Shown here piece by piece: positions 1 to 11,500 of a DNA stretch of 64,000 bases (the first letter of the stretch is position 1; every line of letters begins with the position of its first letter). The notes under the pieces are model-generated. The model had not been told where the DNA came from, did no database searches, and saw only the letters and a program-made list of their open reading frames with translations. Both the position numbers and the translations under genes were made by a program. The stretch lies in NCBI RefSeq assembly GCF_018991925.1, contig NW_024756914.1, positions 8,460,417 to 8,524,416 on the forward strand. Direction: 5' to 3'. The DNA comes from Homarus americanus (lineage: Eukaryota > Arthropoda > Malacostraca > Decapoda > Nephropidae).

Positions 1-298
1 CCAGGTAACATTAGGATGGTTTATCTTCAGTCTAATGGTAGACCCTACTGCTATATGTATCACAAAATTGTGACCAAGTCCCAGGTTGCTGATATGACTT
101 GTGATACATTTACACACAATTGCTGGGTCTCAAAATTTCTTTCTATTTTTGACAACACAACACACTGTACATATGTTGTGTTTCGCTCTTGATTCTTTTT
201 TCTTTATGGTTCTTTTATTATTAATATTATTATTTTTATTTTTTTAATTTATTATGATTTTTTAAACTATTAAAATTATATTATACATAATATTATAC

Positions 299-330
<32 letters not shown>

Positions 331-987
331 GGGTCACCCAGTTCAGTGAGGTAATGCCTCCAAAAAAAAAAAAAAAGAGGGTAAAATGTTTGAGTTCAAT
401 GTACATGAAGACGTTATCCTAAATGACGTCTAAATTGTTCTGTGACTTGACTACACATTGTTTTTTTACCTCATTTGGGTTTTCAATGAGAATCTTGACC
501 TTGGGTGTGTACTGAGTGTAACGTAGTTCTATCGTGTACCTGTAGTTTATGTGTACTTATAAATTTAACATATACCTGTGGTTTAAAACGCACCTGTAAT
601 TTATACGTATATTGTTTTTTTTGTACTGTACGCTGTAATATGTACTGCAGCAGGTATTACAGTGAGAGAAAACGGGATACAGACAGCAGGGGGAACTAAT
701 GCAATAATTATATGCAGGAGCGTGGTGGTGTACGTGGTGCTGTGGTCGCTGGCTGGTTTTAATTGCACACCTACACTATCTAGTTATGTATGACGGGCGG
801 GGGGGAGGAGAGACCATTTTGGCCCTCAAATTTATATCCGACTTTGTTTAATAATATAAGAACAAATTATCGTGGTTTTATTTATTTTTTTTTTTTTTTT
901 ATTTATGTTAAGAGGACTGTGAAGACTATAAATAAATATGACAGATTTTCACTTGATGATATTAATTTCGTTAATGCTACCTGGGTG
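1..987. other. Low-copy AT-rich DNA, no gene
   Basis: AT-rich sequence with an (ATT)n run at about 300-330, an A-run at 362-376 and a T-run near 885-900. The short open frames here (up to 67 codons) start in ordinary AT-rich sequence and show no recognisable protein. Nothing else is seen. Confidence 0.6.
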
Positions 988-1702
988 AGTTAGGTTAGGT
1001 TACCGTTAGGTTTGGTTTGGTTAGCGATAGTTAGGTTAGCGTTAGGTTTGGTTAGTGTTGGTTAGTGTTGGTTAGGTTAGCGTTAGGTTAGGTTGGTTTG
1101 GTTAGCGTTAGTTAGGTTAGCGTTAGGTTTGGTTAGTGTTAGTTAGCGTTAGGTTTGGTTATGGTTAGGTTAGGTTAGTGTTGGTTAGCGTTGTTAGGTT
1201 ACGTTGGTTTGGTTTGGTTAGCGATGTTAGGGTTGCAGTGTTTCGGTTAGTTGTGGTTAGTGGTCAGGTTATGTTAGGTTTGGTTTGCTGATAGTTAGGT
1301 TAGCGTTAGGTTTGTCGTTGGCAGCTTGTTAGGTTTGGTATGTTAGGTTGGTTAGTGGCGTTAGTTGTTGCGTTAGGTTTGGTTAGTGTTAGGTTAGGTT
1401 TGGTGTTTTATTAGTTAGTTAGTGTTTTGCTTGGTTTGATTTGGTTCATGATAGTTAGGTTAGGTGTAGTGTTAGGCTAGGTTAAGTTAGGTTTGCTAGG
1501 TTAGGTTAACTTAGGTTTAGGTTACGTTAGATTAAGTGTGGTTTAGGTTTTATTAGGTTAAGTAAGGTTATGCTAGGTTAAGTTATGTTTAAATTGTTGT
1601 TAGGTTAAGTTAGGTTAGGTTAGGTTAATTTAAGGTTAATTAGGTTAGGTTTGCTAGGTTAGGTTAATTAGGTTAGGTAGCAGGTTAGGTTAGGTTTGGG
1701 TT
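988..1702 (+). repeat. Degenerate TTAGG-type block (G strand)
   Basis: Some 700 bp of tandem GGTTA/TTAGG words mixed with variants such as TTAGCG and TTTGG. The arthropod telomere motif is TTAGG, so this looks like an old interstitial telomere-like array that has diverged. Longer sub-periods (TTAGCGTTAGGTTTGG) suggest secondary amplification of a mutated stretch rather than fresh telomere addition. Confidence 0.8.
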
Positions 1703-1850
1703 TTAAATCAAGTGAAGTAAGTTAGTGTTAATCATCAGGTGATCCATTAAAATGTATCCCAATCGCCTGTCCTCAGTCTAGTTGAGAGTGAGTGACACCA
1801 GCAGGATTACCATGATTCACTCTAACGGGTGGTGTGGTGTTCTTCTCCTG

Positions 1851-1943
1851 CACCACCACCACCACCACACATGCATACATACATACATAATAAAGCAGAG
1901 AAGGAGAAAAGAGAGAGAAACAGAGATTACGAGAAAACCAGAC

Positions 1944-1998
<55 letters not shown>
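1851..1998 (+). repeat. CCA, CATA and GA microsatellites
   Basis: (CCA)n at 1851-1867, (CATA)n at about 1871-1889 and a purine run that becomes clean (GA)n at about 1943-1998. Two overlapping frames translate through the GA tract as Arg-Glu repeats; they are low-complexity artefacts. Confidence 0.85.
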
Positions 1999-1999
<1 letters not shown>

Positions 2000-2261
2000 G
2001 TAGTTCTCAGCACAGCAACTCAGCCTCTTCAGAATTAAGGACCTTATGAATTAGAACCTCAATATTTATGTTTTTTTAGGGCGGGGAGGGGGGGCTCGTG
2101 TTGTGGTGACGACGAACACTCACTCAGCAGCATCACGTGAGCCAGTAGTCCACCGGGTGAGGCTTTAAATACTATAGGACACCTGAGGGACACCTAGAGG
2201 ACATATACCTGGGGGCACGGGGGAATGAATGTCCTCAGAAACCACTCTGTTCAACTCATTT

Positions 2262-2386
2262 GCCCTAACCTAACTAATCTAACTCTAACCTAACGTATCT
2301 GTAACCAGTCTCTAATTCTAGTCAATAAACCTTAACTCTAACTAAACTAACTCTAACTCATCTAACGTAACCTAACCTAACCTAAA
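2262..2386 (-). repeat. CCTAA-type telomere-like block (C strand)
   Basis: Degenerate CCTAA/CTCTAA words, opposite in strand to the block at 988-1702. The two form an imperfect inverted pair of telomere-like sequence separated by about 560 bp. Confidence 0.7.
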
Positions 2387-2479
2387 TGTGGGTAGCTGGA
2401 TGCGTAGAGTTATCCACACTACAGGACTTGAGTCAGAGTGTAGCAAGTGTCAGGTATTGTATGGCAGAGTGTGTGGTGT

Positions 2480-2729
2480 CAGGTCAGGTGATATGAGGTT
2501 AGGTTAGGTTAGGTTGTATTAGGTTAGGTAAGGTTAGGATCAGGTTAGATTAGGTTAGGTAAGGTTAGGCAGTGTTGTAGATTAGGTTAGGTAAGGTTAG
2601 GATCAGGTTAGATTAGGTTAGGTAAGGTTAGGATCAGGCTAGATTAGGTTAGGAAGGTTAAATTAGGTCAGGATACATTAGGTTAGGTCAGGTTAAATTA
2701 GGTCAGGATACATTAGGTGAGGTCAGGTC
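2480..2729 (+). repeat. TTAGG/TCAGG telomere-like block
   Basis: GGTTA words again on the + strand, with a longer internal unit containing TTAGGTAAGGTTAGGATCAG repeated three times around 2515-2650 and a TTAGGTCAGGATACA sub-unit after it. Confidence 0.75.
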
Positions 2730-2894
2730 TTGTTTGATGGCTACTATTAGCGGTCAGTAACAACAATGCTTCGTACACCTGGTAACGTCACACTTGCTGA
2801 GGTCACATGAGTTGTACTACAGGTGTGTGGTGATCTCTTTGTCACCCGAGCTACACTGTAACATAACCCTGAAACTGTAGTCCACCTGCTGGTG

Positions 2895-3775
2895 TTTGCT
2901 AGTGATTGTTTACACTTTGTCTTGCTAGTAACTATTTACACGTTGTCTTGCTAGTGACTTTACACGTTGTCTTGCTAGTGATTGTTTACACGTTGTCTTG
3001 CTAGTGATTGTTTACCGTTGTCTTGCTAGTGATTGTTTACGTTGTCTTGCTAGTGATTGTTTACACTTTGTCTTGCTAGTAACTATTTCGTTGTCTTGCT
3101 AGTGACACACGTTGTCTTGCTAGCGATTGTTTACGTTGTCTTGCTAGTGACTTTACGTTGTCTTGCTAGTGATTGTTACGTTGTCTTGCTAGTGACTTTA
3201 CACGTTGTCTTGCTAATGATTGTTTTACACGTTATCTTGCTAGTGATTGTTTACACGTTGTCTTGCTAGTGATTGTTTACGTTGTCTTGCTAGTGACTTT
3301 ACGTCGTCTTGCTAGTGATTGTTTACGTTGTCTTGCTAGTGACTTTACACGTTGTCTTGCTAGTGATTGTTTACACGTTGTCTTGCTAGTGACTTTACGT
3401 TGTCTTGCTAGTGATTGTTTAACGTTGTCTTGCTAGTGACTTTACACGTTGTCTTGCTAGTGATTGCTTACACGTTGTCTTGCTAGTGACTTTACGTTGT
3501 CTTGTGTGATTGTTTACGTTGTCTTGCTAGTGATTGTTTACACGTTGTCTTGCTAGTGACTTTACGTCGTCTTGCTGGTGATTGTTTACGTTGTCTTTGT
3601 GACTTTACACGTTGTCTTGCTAGTGATTGTTTACATTGTCTTGCTAGTGATTGTTACGTTGTCTTGCTAGTGACTTTACACGTTGTCTTGCTAGTGATTG
3701 TTTACACGTTGTCTTGCTAGTGATTGTTTTACGTTGTCTTGCTAGTGATTGTTTACACGTTGCCTTACTGGTGAA
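2895..3775 (+). repeat. 26-bp minisatellite (TTGTCTTGCTAGTGA)
   Basis: About 35 tandem copies of a unit built on CGTTGTCTTGCTAGTGA followed by TTGTTTACA, with a shorter variant in which TTGTTTACA is replaced by CTTTACA. Long (about 26 bp) and short (about 20-22 bp) units are interspersed. Frames of 70-87 codons here (CLASDC/VVLLV peptide repeats) are products of the repeat and not genes. Confidence 0.9.
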
Positions 3776-3933
3776 CTTGTATATCTTATTGTGATCTTTG
3801 TTTGTCTACAGAGTGTGAGAGGATCAGCAGCAGCAACACGAGGTAAGAGTCAGGAAGGGAACAGCTGTGTGAGTGTTAGTCCAGCGTCTGATTACCGGAG
3901 GAAAAAATAGATCGTATGAACATTAAACACGTA
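3776..3933. other. Low-copy spacer
   Basis: About 150 bp between the 26-bp array and the next telomere-like block. It contains a CAG-rich stretch (GATCAGCAGCAGCAACACG). No gene signal seen. Confidence 0.5.
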
Positions 3934-4031
3934 AACCTAACCTAACCTAGTGAAAATCTAGACTAACCTACCCTAACGTAACCTAACCTAACCTGACATA
4001 ACCTAACGTAACCTAACCTAACCTAACCTAA
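3934..4031 (-). repeat. CCTAA telomere-like block
   Basis: Near-canonical ACCTAACCTAACCTAACCT words mixed with CGTAA and CATAA variants, about 100 bp. Confidence 0.8.
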
Positions 4032-4125
4032 TCATTATATAGTACAGACGTCATAAATCACCTGTATTCTGCCTGTAATCAATTTTGGGGGCTCACTGGT
4101 CCCTCACCGCACGACCCTCACTGAC

Positions 4126-6339
4126 CTCCACCCCACCCCTCTCACCCAACCCACCAACTCCTCTCACCCTACCCACCACCCCTCTCACCCTACCACCAAC
4201 TCCTCTCGCCCCTACCCCACCCCTCTCACCTACCCCCACCCCCCCTCGACCCTTTGCAAGCTATAATCCTTTTGCTACTGCTCACAGGATGAGTGTGGGG
4301 TGCACAATAAGTAACCGCTGTAAGCGCAAAATTAAAAATCAATCACCCTACCCCCACCCCACTCCTCTCACCCTACCTCCATCCCTCTCACCCCCACCTC
4401 CACCTACCCCCACTCCTCTCACCTACCCCCCACCCCTCTCCCTACCCCACCCTCTCACTACCCCACCTCTCAACCTACCCCCACCCCTCTCAACCTACCC
4501 CCACCCCTCTCAACCTCCCCCACCCCTCTCACCTTAACCCCCACCTCTCACCCCTACCCCCACCCCTTCACCCTACCCCCACCCCTCTCACTTTACCCCC
4601 ACCCCTCTCACCCCTACCCCACCACCCTCTCCCCTACCCACCTCTCCTCCCCACCCCTCCACCCCTCTCACCTTACCCCCCACTCCTCACTCTACCCCCA
4701 CCCCTTCCCTACCCCCACCCCTTCACTCTCCCCCACCTCTCCCCTACCCACCACCCCTCTCACCTACCCACCACCTCTCACCCTACCCACCACCCCTCTC
4801 ACCTACCACCCTCACTACACCACCACCCTCTCCACCCTACCCCACCCCTCTCACCTACTCCCCACCCCTCTCAACTTCCCCCACCCCTCTCACCTTAACC
4901 CCTCACCTACCCCCCTTCACCTACCCCCCACCTCTCACTTTACCCCACCCCTCTCACCCTACCCACCACCCCTCCTTCCCACCACCCCTCTCCCTCCCCT
5001 CTCACCTTACCCCCACTCTCCTCTACACCCCTTCACTCACACCCCATCTCCTACCCCCACCCCTCTCACCTACCACCACCCCTCTCACCCCTACCCACCA
5101 CCTCTCACCCTACCCACCACCCCTCTCACCCTACCCACCACCCCCTCTCACCCTACCCACCACCCCTCTCAACCTACCCCCACCCCTCTCGCCCCTACCC
5201 CTCCCTTACCCTCCTCACCCTACCCCCACCCCTCTCTACCCCCACCCCTCTCCACCTTTACTCCTCTCACTACACTCCTCTCACCTACCCCCACCCCTCT
5301 CACTTACCCCACCCCTCACCCCACCCTCTCACCCTACCCCCACCTCTCGCCTACCCCTCCACCTACCCTCCTCCTCTCCCCCACCCCTCTCCCCTACCCC
5401 CACCCCTCTCACCCTACCCCCACCCTCTTCACCCCTACCCCCACCCCTCTCACCCTACCCCACCCCTCTCACCTACCCCACCTCTCACCCCAATCCCACC
5501 CCTCTCCAACCCCAATCCCCACCCCTCTCACCCCTACCCCTTTCACCTACCCCACCCCTCTCACCTTAACCTCCACCCTCTCACCCTACCCATCACCCCT
5601 CTCATTCTACCCCACACCACTCTCACCCTACCTCCTCACCCACCTCCTCACTCTACCCCACTCCTCTCTCTACCCCCACCCCTCTCACCTACTCCCACCC
5701 CCTTCATTCTACTCCCACTCCTTCATTTTACCCCCACTCCCTCCTACCCCACCTCACTCCTCCACCCTTCAATTCTACTACACTCTTCACTCCACCTCAC
5801 CTACCCCAACTCTCTCACCTCACCCCCCTGACCTGTATCATTTCTCACCCCCACCCCTTCCTTTCATTCTCCTACCCCCACCTCTTCCACTTACCCCCAC
5901 CCCTCTCACCTCTACCCCCACCTCTCACTCCCAATCCCCACCTCCACCCCAATCCCCACCTCACCCCATTTCATTTTACCCCACCCTCTCACCTAACCTC
6001 CACCCTCCTCACCTACCCATCACCCTCTCAACTCCACCCCACACCACCTCACCCCTACCTCCCACCTCCCACCTCCTCTCTACCCCCACCTCTCTCCTAC
6101 CCCACCCTCCACCTCTACTCCCACCTCCACTCTACCCCCACCTCCCACCCTACCCTCTCATCTACCCCCACCCCCTCTCACCTTACTCCCCACCCCTCTC
6201 ACCTCTTACCCCCACCCTCTTCTTCCCCCACCCCTTCACCTCCCCTGACCCTATCATTCCCCACCCCTCTCATCTCTACCCACCACCCTCTCTCTACCCA
6301 CCACCCCTCTCACCCTACCCCCTTCACCCCTACCCTTCA
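4126..6339 (+). repeat. 2.2-kb C-rich minisatellite (CCCCTCTCACCCTACCCC)
   Basis: More than one hundred tandem copies of a unit of roughly 15-19 bp, CTCTCACCCTACCCCCACC. Unit lengths differ mostly in C-run length. A non-repeat segment at about 4250-4345 interrupts the array. The G strand is rich in runs of three or more G, so quadruplexes on that strand (i-motifs on this one) are plausible. The 150-codon frame at 4085-4537 (Pro/Thr/Leu) is the repeat read as protein. Confidence 0.9.
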
Positions 6340-6482
6340 GCCCGACCATTGACCAAGCATCCTAGGGAGGTAACGAGAGGTGACCTGATCAACTAGCTTG
6401 TTACTGTGTCCTGACCTGCATAGGGGCCTGTGGTTGATGGAGTCCAGTCGTCTCTTGAAGGTCTCTAATGCCGGGTAGTAGT
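6340..6482. other. Low-copy spacer
   Basis: About 140 bp of mixed sequence with no visible gene or repeat. Confidence 0.4.
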
Positions 6483-6762
6483 AAAGTCTCTCTCCTCTCT
6501 TCCTTCTCTCCATCTTCTCTCTTTCTTCCCCTTTCTCCCTTCCCTCCTCCTCTCCTTCCTCCTTCTTTCCTCCATCTTTCCTCCTTTTTTCCTTTCTTCC
6601 TTTCTCCTTCTTCCTTCCTCCCTCCTTCCTTTTTCTTCTTCCTGTCTCTTCCTTCTCTCCCTCCTTCTCCTTCTCCTTCTCTCCTCCTTCTCTTCCTCTC
6701 TCCTTCTTCCCCCCTCTCTTCTTCTTCCCTCTCTTTCTCCTCCTCCTTCTCTCCCTCTGCCT
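6483..6762 (+). repeat. Polypyrimidine (CTT/CTCC) tract
   Basis: Almost pure C/T for about 280 bp with a loose CTTCCTCC period. It is followed within 20 bp by a purine tract on the same strand. Confidence 0.85.
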
Positions 6763-6778
6763 TAAGTCATTAACTTGT

Positions 6779-7158
6779 TTGGGGGTGAAGGAGAGGGAGA
6801 GGGAGTGGAGGGGAGTGAGAGGAAGGAGAGATGAGAGGGAGGGGCGGAGTGAAGGAGAGATGAGAGGAAGGGGTGGGAGGGAGAGGTGAGAGGGAGGGGT
6901 GGGGTGGAAGGAGAGGATGAGAGGGTAGGGTGGAGTGAAGGAGATGAGAGGAGGAAGAGGTAGGAGAGGTGGAGAGGGAGGGGTGGGAGAGAAGGAGGGG
7001 AGAAAGTGATGAAGAAGGAGAGGGAGGAGAGGAAGAAGAGGATAGGGAGGGGAGGAGAGTGAAGGAGAGAGGGAGAGGAGAGTGAGGAAGAGAGGGAGGG
7101 AGGAGAGTGAAGGAGAGGGGAGGGAGGAGGGAGGGGAGAGGGAGGGGGAGGGATGAAG
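6779..7158 (+). repeat. Polypurine GGAGAG/GAAGGAGA tract
   Basis: About 380 bp of almost pure A/G (GAGGGAGGGGTGGAGTGAAGGAGA-type unit of about 24-30 bp). Two overlapping minus-strand frames of 137 and 160 codons (Ser/Pro/Leu) are low-complexity artefacts. Confidence 0.85.
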
Positions 7159-7239
7159 GGACCCGGTGCATACAAGGCCGTGCCAATGAGGTCACCAGTG
7201 GAGGAAACAATAGACCCTCCGGCTGTAAAGGTGGCCTCC

Positions 7240-7973
7240 TCAGGGTCCTCACCTAGCCAGGGTCCCTCACCTAGTGCCAGGGCCCCTGCCCAGTGCCAGG
7301 GGCCCCCTCACCTAGTGCCAGGGGCCCTCACACCAGGTGCCAGGGCCCCCACCTAGTGCCAGGGGGCCCCCACTTAGTGCCAGGGGCCTCCACCTAGGTG
7401 CCAGGGCCCCCACCTATGCCAGGGGCCCCTCACATAGTGCCAGGGGCCCTCACCCATGCCAGGACCCCATCCAGTGCCAGGGACCCTCATCCAGTGCCAG
7501 GGACCCTATCCAGTGCCAGGGACCCTCACCTAGAGCCAGGCCCCTCACCTATGCCAGGGACCTCATCCAGTGCCAGGGACCCTAATCCAGTGCCAGGGGC
7601 CCCCACCCAGTGCCAGGGCCCCATCCAGCAGCCAGGGACCCCATCCAGTGCCAGGAATATCACCCAGAGCCAGGCCCCACCCAGTGCCAGGACCCTCATC
7701 CAGTGGGACCCTAATCCAGTGCCAGGGGCCCTCACCCAGTGCGGGGCCCCATCCAGTGCCAGGACCCTCATCCAGTGCCAGGAACATCACCCAGAGCCAG
7801 GGGCCCCATCCAGTGCCAGGACCTCACCCAGTGCCAGGACCCTCATCCAGTGCCAGGGGCCCTCACCCAGTGCCAGGGGCCCCATCCAGTGCCAGGGCCC
7901 TCACCCAGTGCCAGCGGCCGTCACCCAGTGCCAGGAGCCCTCATCCAGTGCCAGGGAACCTCACCCAGTGCCA
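7240..7973 (+). repeat. 20-bp GC-rich minisatellite (CAGTGCCAGGGGCCCTCACC)
   Basis: About 36 copies of a 20-21-bp unit carrying the palindromic core GGGGCCC/GGGCCC. Variants replace GGGGCCC by GGACC or GGCC. All six frames are largely open across it, giving several overlapping frames up to 193 codons; none is a supported gene. Confidence 0.92.
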
Positions 7974-8060
7974 CATTAAGAAAAGAGCTGAGGGTGAAGG
8001 GAGAATTGGGAGGTGAAGGAAATGAGGGAAGGTGAGGGAGAGTTATCCGGGAAGAAGGAG
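7974..8060. other. Purine-rich low-copy spacer
   Basis: Short A/G-rich link between the GC-rich minisatellite and the GA microsatellites. Nothing else is seen. Confidence 0.4.
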
Positions 8061-8299
8061 CAAGAGAGAGAGAGAGAGAGAGTGTAGGCCTAGAGAGAGA
8101 GTGTAGGCCTAGTGAGAGACAGAGAGAGAAAATGTATGTGTGTGCCAAAGCAGCTTACATGATGCAAGTGTAAGCCTACTGAGAGAGAGAGAGAGAGAGA
8201 GTAGGGGCTAATAAGATATAGAGAGCATGTGTAGGCTTATTGAGAGAGAGAGAGAGAGAGGAGAGAGAGATAGAGAGAGAGAGATAGAGAGAGAGAGGG
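8061..8299 (+). repeat. GA microsatellites within a larger unit
   Basis: Several (GA)n tracts, each preceded by a GTGTAGGCCTA or GTGTAGGCTTATTGAGA segment, so the microsatellite is part of a larger, imperfect tandem unit present about four times. Confidence 0.8.
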
Positions 8300-8512
8300 T
8301 TAGTGAGCCAGGTCATGTAGAGAGTGAGTGAGGGAGCATATTGGGCAAAGTTGAGGGTTAGAGGTGGTGGCTGCCAGACCTGACCCTTGTCGTTAATTAC
8401 TGACCAGAGAGGGGGAGAGGAGAGGGGTGGAGGGAGGGGGAGGGGGTGAAAAGGAGGACGACAGGAGGGAGGGAAGGTAGGTGGAAGGCAGTAATGAGGT
8501 AGGGAGGAAAAT
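8300..8512. other. Low-copy, partly purine-rich spacer
   Basis: Mixed sequence to about 8400, then GGGAGAGG-type purine-rich DNA to about 8510. No gene signal. Confidence 0.4.
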
Positions 8513-11500
8513 GGTACTGGTGGTGGTACAGTGGTAGTGGTGGTGGGTACAGTGGTGGTGGTGTGTAGTGGTGATGGTACAGGGGTGGTGGTACAGTGGT
8601 GGGCAGTGGTGTGGTGGTGGTTCAGGGTAGTGGTGGTGCTACAGTGGTAGTGGTGGTGGTACAGGGGTAGTGGTACAGTGGTAGGGCAGTGGTAGTGGTA
8701 GCAGTGGTGTGATGGTGGTACAGTGGTAGTGGTGGTGGTACAGTGGTAGTGGTGGTGGTACAGTGGTAGTGGTGGTGGTGCCAGGGGTAGTGGTGGTGGT
8801 ACAGGGGTAGTGGTGGTGGTACAGGTAGTGGTGGTGGTACAGGTAGTGGTGGTGGGCAATAGGGCAGTGGGTGGTGTACAGTGGTAGTGGTGGTGGTACA
8901 GGGTAGTGGTGGTGGTACAGGGGTAGTGGTGGTGGTACAGGGTGTGTGGTGGTGGTACAGGGGTAGTGGTGGTGGTACAGGGGTAGTGGTGGTGGTACAG
9001 GTGTGTGGGCAGGGGTAGTGGTGGTGATACAGGGGAGGGTGGTAGTGTGGTACAGGGGTAGTGGTGGTACAGGGGTAGTGGTGGTGGTGACAGGGTAGTG
9101 GTGGTGGGTACAGTGGTAGTGGTGGTGGGTACAGGGGTAGTGGTGGTGGTACAGTGGTAGTGGTGGTGGTATGTGGTAGTGGTGGTGGTACAGTGGTGGT
9201 GGTGGGCAGTGGTAGTGGGTGGTGGTACAGTGGTAGTGGTGGTACAGGGGTAGTGGTGGTGGTACAGTGGTAGTGGTGGTGGTACAGGGGTAGTGGTGGT
9301 GGTACAGGGGTAGTGGTGGTGGTACAGTGGTAGTGGTGGTGGTACAGTGGTAGTGGTGGTGGTACAGGGGTAGTGGTGGTATTACAGGTAGTGGTGGTGG
9401 CATGTGTGGTGGTACAGTGGTGGTACAGGGGCAAGGTAGTGGTGGTGGTACAGGGGTGTGGTGGTGGTACAGGGGTGGTGGTGTGGGGCAGGGGGTGGGT
9501 GTGATGGGGGTAGTGGTGGGTGGGCAGTGTGGTGGTACAGTGGTGTGTGGTGGTGGCACAGGGCAGGGTGTGGTGGTACAGTGGTGTGTGGTGGGTACAG
9601 GGGTAGTGGTGGTGTGGTACAGTGTGGTAGTGGTGGTACAGGGTGGTGGTACAGGGGTAGTGGTGGTGGTACAGAGTGGTGGTGGCAGGGGTAGTGGTGG
9701 TGGTACAGGGTAGTGGTGGTGGTACAGGGTAGTGGTGGTGGTGGGTATAGGGGTAGTGGTGGGTGGGTACAGGGGTAGTGGTGGTGGTGGCATGGGGTGG
9801 TGGGTACAGGGGTAGGGCGGGTACAGGGTAGTGGTGGTGGGTACAGGGGTAGGTAGGTACAGGGGTAGTGGTGGTGGTCAGGTAGTGGTGGTGGTACAGG
9901 GGTAGTGGTGGTGGTACAGTGGGTAGTGGTACAGTGGTAGTGGTGGTGTACAGTGGTAGTGGTGGTGGGGCAGTGGTAGTGGTGGTACTGGGTGTAGTGG
10001 GTGGTGATACAGGGGTAGGGTGATACAGGTAGTGGGTGGTGGTACAGTAGTGGTGGTGGTACCAGGGGTAGTGGTGGTGGCACAGGGGTAGTGGTGGTAG
10101 GTACAGGGGTAGTGGTGTGGCAGGTACAGGGGTGTGGTGGGTGGTTACAGGGGTAGTGGTGGTGGTACAGGTAGTGGTGTGGTGTACAGGGGTAGTGGTG
10201 GTGGTGGTACAGGGTAGTGGTGGTGGTACAGGGGTAGTGGTGGTGGTACAGGGGTAGTGGTGGTGGTTCAGGGTAGTGGTGTGTACAGGGGTAGTGGTGG
10301 TGGTGGTGGGTACAGTGGTGGTGGTGGTACAGTGTGGTGGGTGGTGGTGGGTACAGTGGTAGTGGTGGTGGCACAGGGGTAGTGGTGGTGGTACAGTGGT
10401 AGTGGTGGTGGCACAGGGGTAGTGTGGTGGCACAGGGGTAGGGTGGTACAGGGGTAGGTGGTACAGGGGTAGTGGTGGTGGTACGTGGGTAGTGGTGGTG
10501 GTGTGGTGGTGGTGGTGGTACAGGGGTAGTGGTGGTGGTGGTACAGTGAGTGGTGGTGGTGGTGGTACAGTGGTAGTGGTGGTGGTGGTGCAGGTGGTGG
10601 TGGTGGTACAGGGTAGTGTGGTACAGGGGTAGTGGTGGGTGGTGGGTACAGGGGTGTGGTGGTGGGTGGGTACAGGGGTAGTGGTGGTGGTACAGGGGTA
10701 GTGGTGGTGGGTGGCTAGGGGTAGTGGTGGCAGTGGTAGTGGTGGTGGTACAGTGTGGTGGTGGTGTGGTAGTGGTGGTGTACAGTGGTGGGTGGGGTAG
10801 TGGTGGTGGGTGTGGTACAGTGTGGTAGTGGTGGTGGTACAGGGGTGTAGTGGTGGTGGTACAGTGGTAGGTGGGTGGTACAGGGTAGTGGTGGTGGTAC
10901 AGTGGGTGTGGTGGTGGCACAGTAGTGGTGGTCTAGGGGTAGTGGTGGTGGTACAGTGGTAGTGGTCGGCAGGGTGTGGTACAGGGGTAGTGGTGGTGGC
11001 ACAGGGTAGTGGTGGTGGCACAGGGAGTGGTGGTGGTACAGTGGTGAGTGGGTGGTGGCGGCACAGGGGCAGTGGTGGTGGCACAGGGCAGTAGTGGTGG
11101 CACAGGGCAGTGGTGGTGGCGGTGGGTGCGGGGTAGTGGTGGTGGTACAGGGCAGTGGTGGCGGCACAGGGCAGTGGTGGTGGCACAGGGGTAGTGGTGG
11201 TGGCACAGGGTAGTGGGTGGTGGTGGCACAGGGTAGTGGTGGTGGCACAGGGCAGTGGTGGTGGTGGCACAGGGGCAGTGGTGGTGGTGGCAACAGGGTA
11301 GTGGTGGTGGCAATATGGCAGTGGTGGTGGTGGCACAGGGCAGTGGTGGTGGCACAGGGCAGTGGTGGTGGTGGCACAGGGCAGTGGTGGCGGCACAGCG
11401 GCTGTGGCGGTGGCAGGGGCATTGGGGGCAGTGGTGGTGGTGGTGGCGACAGGGGTGGTGGGTGGCACAGTGGTAGTGGTGGTGGCACAGGGGTAGTGGT

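Noticed and set aside
505..699. Cys/Leu-rich 64-codon frame as a small secreted peptide
   Set aside because: No clear signal peptide cleavage context, and the underlying DNA has loosely repeated ACCTGTAGTTTAT words.
6762..7252. Ser/Pro/Leu-rich minus-strand frames of 137-160 codons
   Set aside because: They overlap in two frames and arise from the purine tract.
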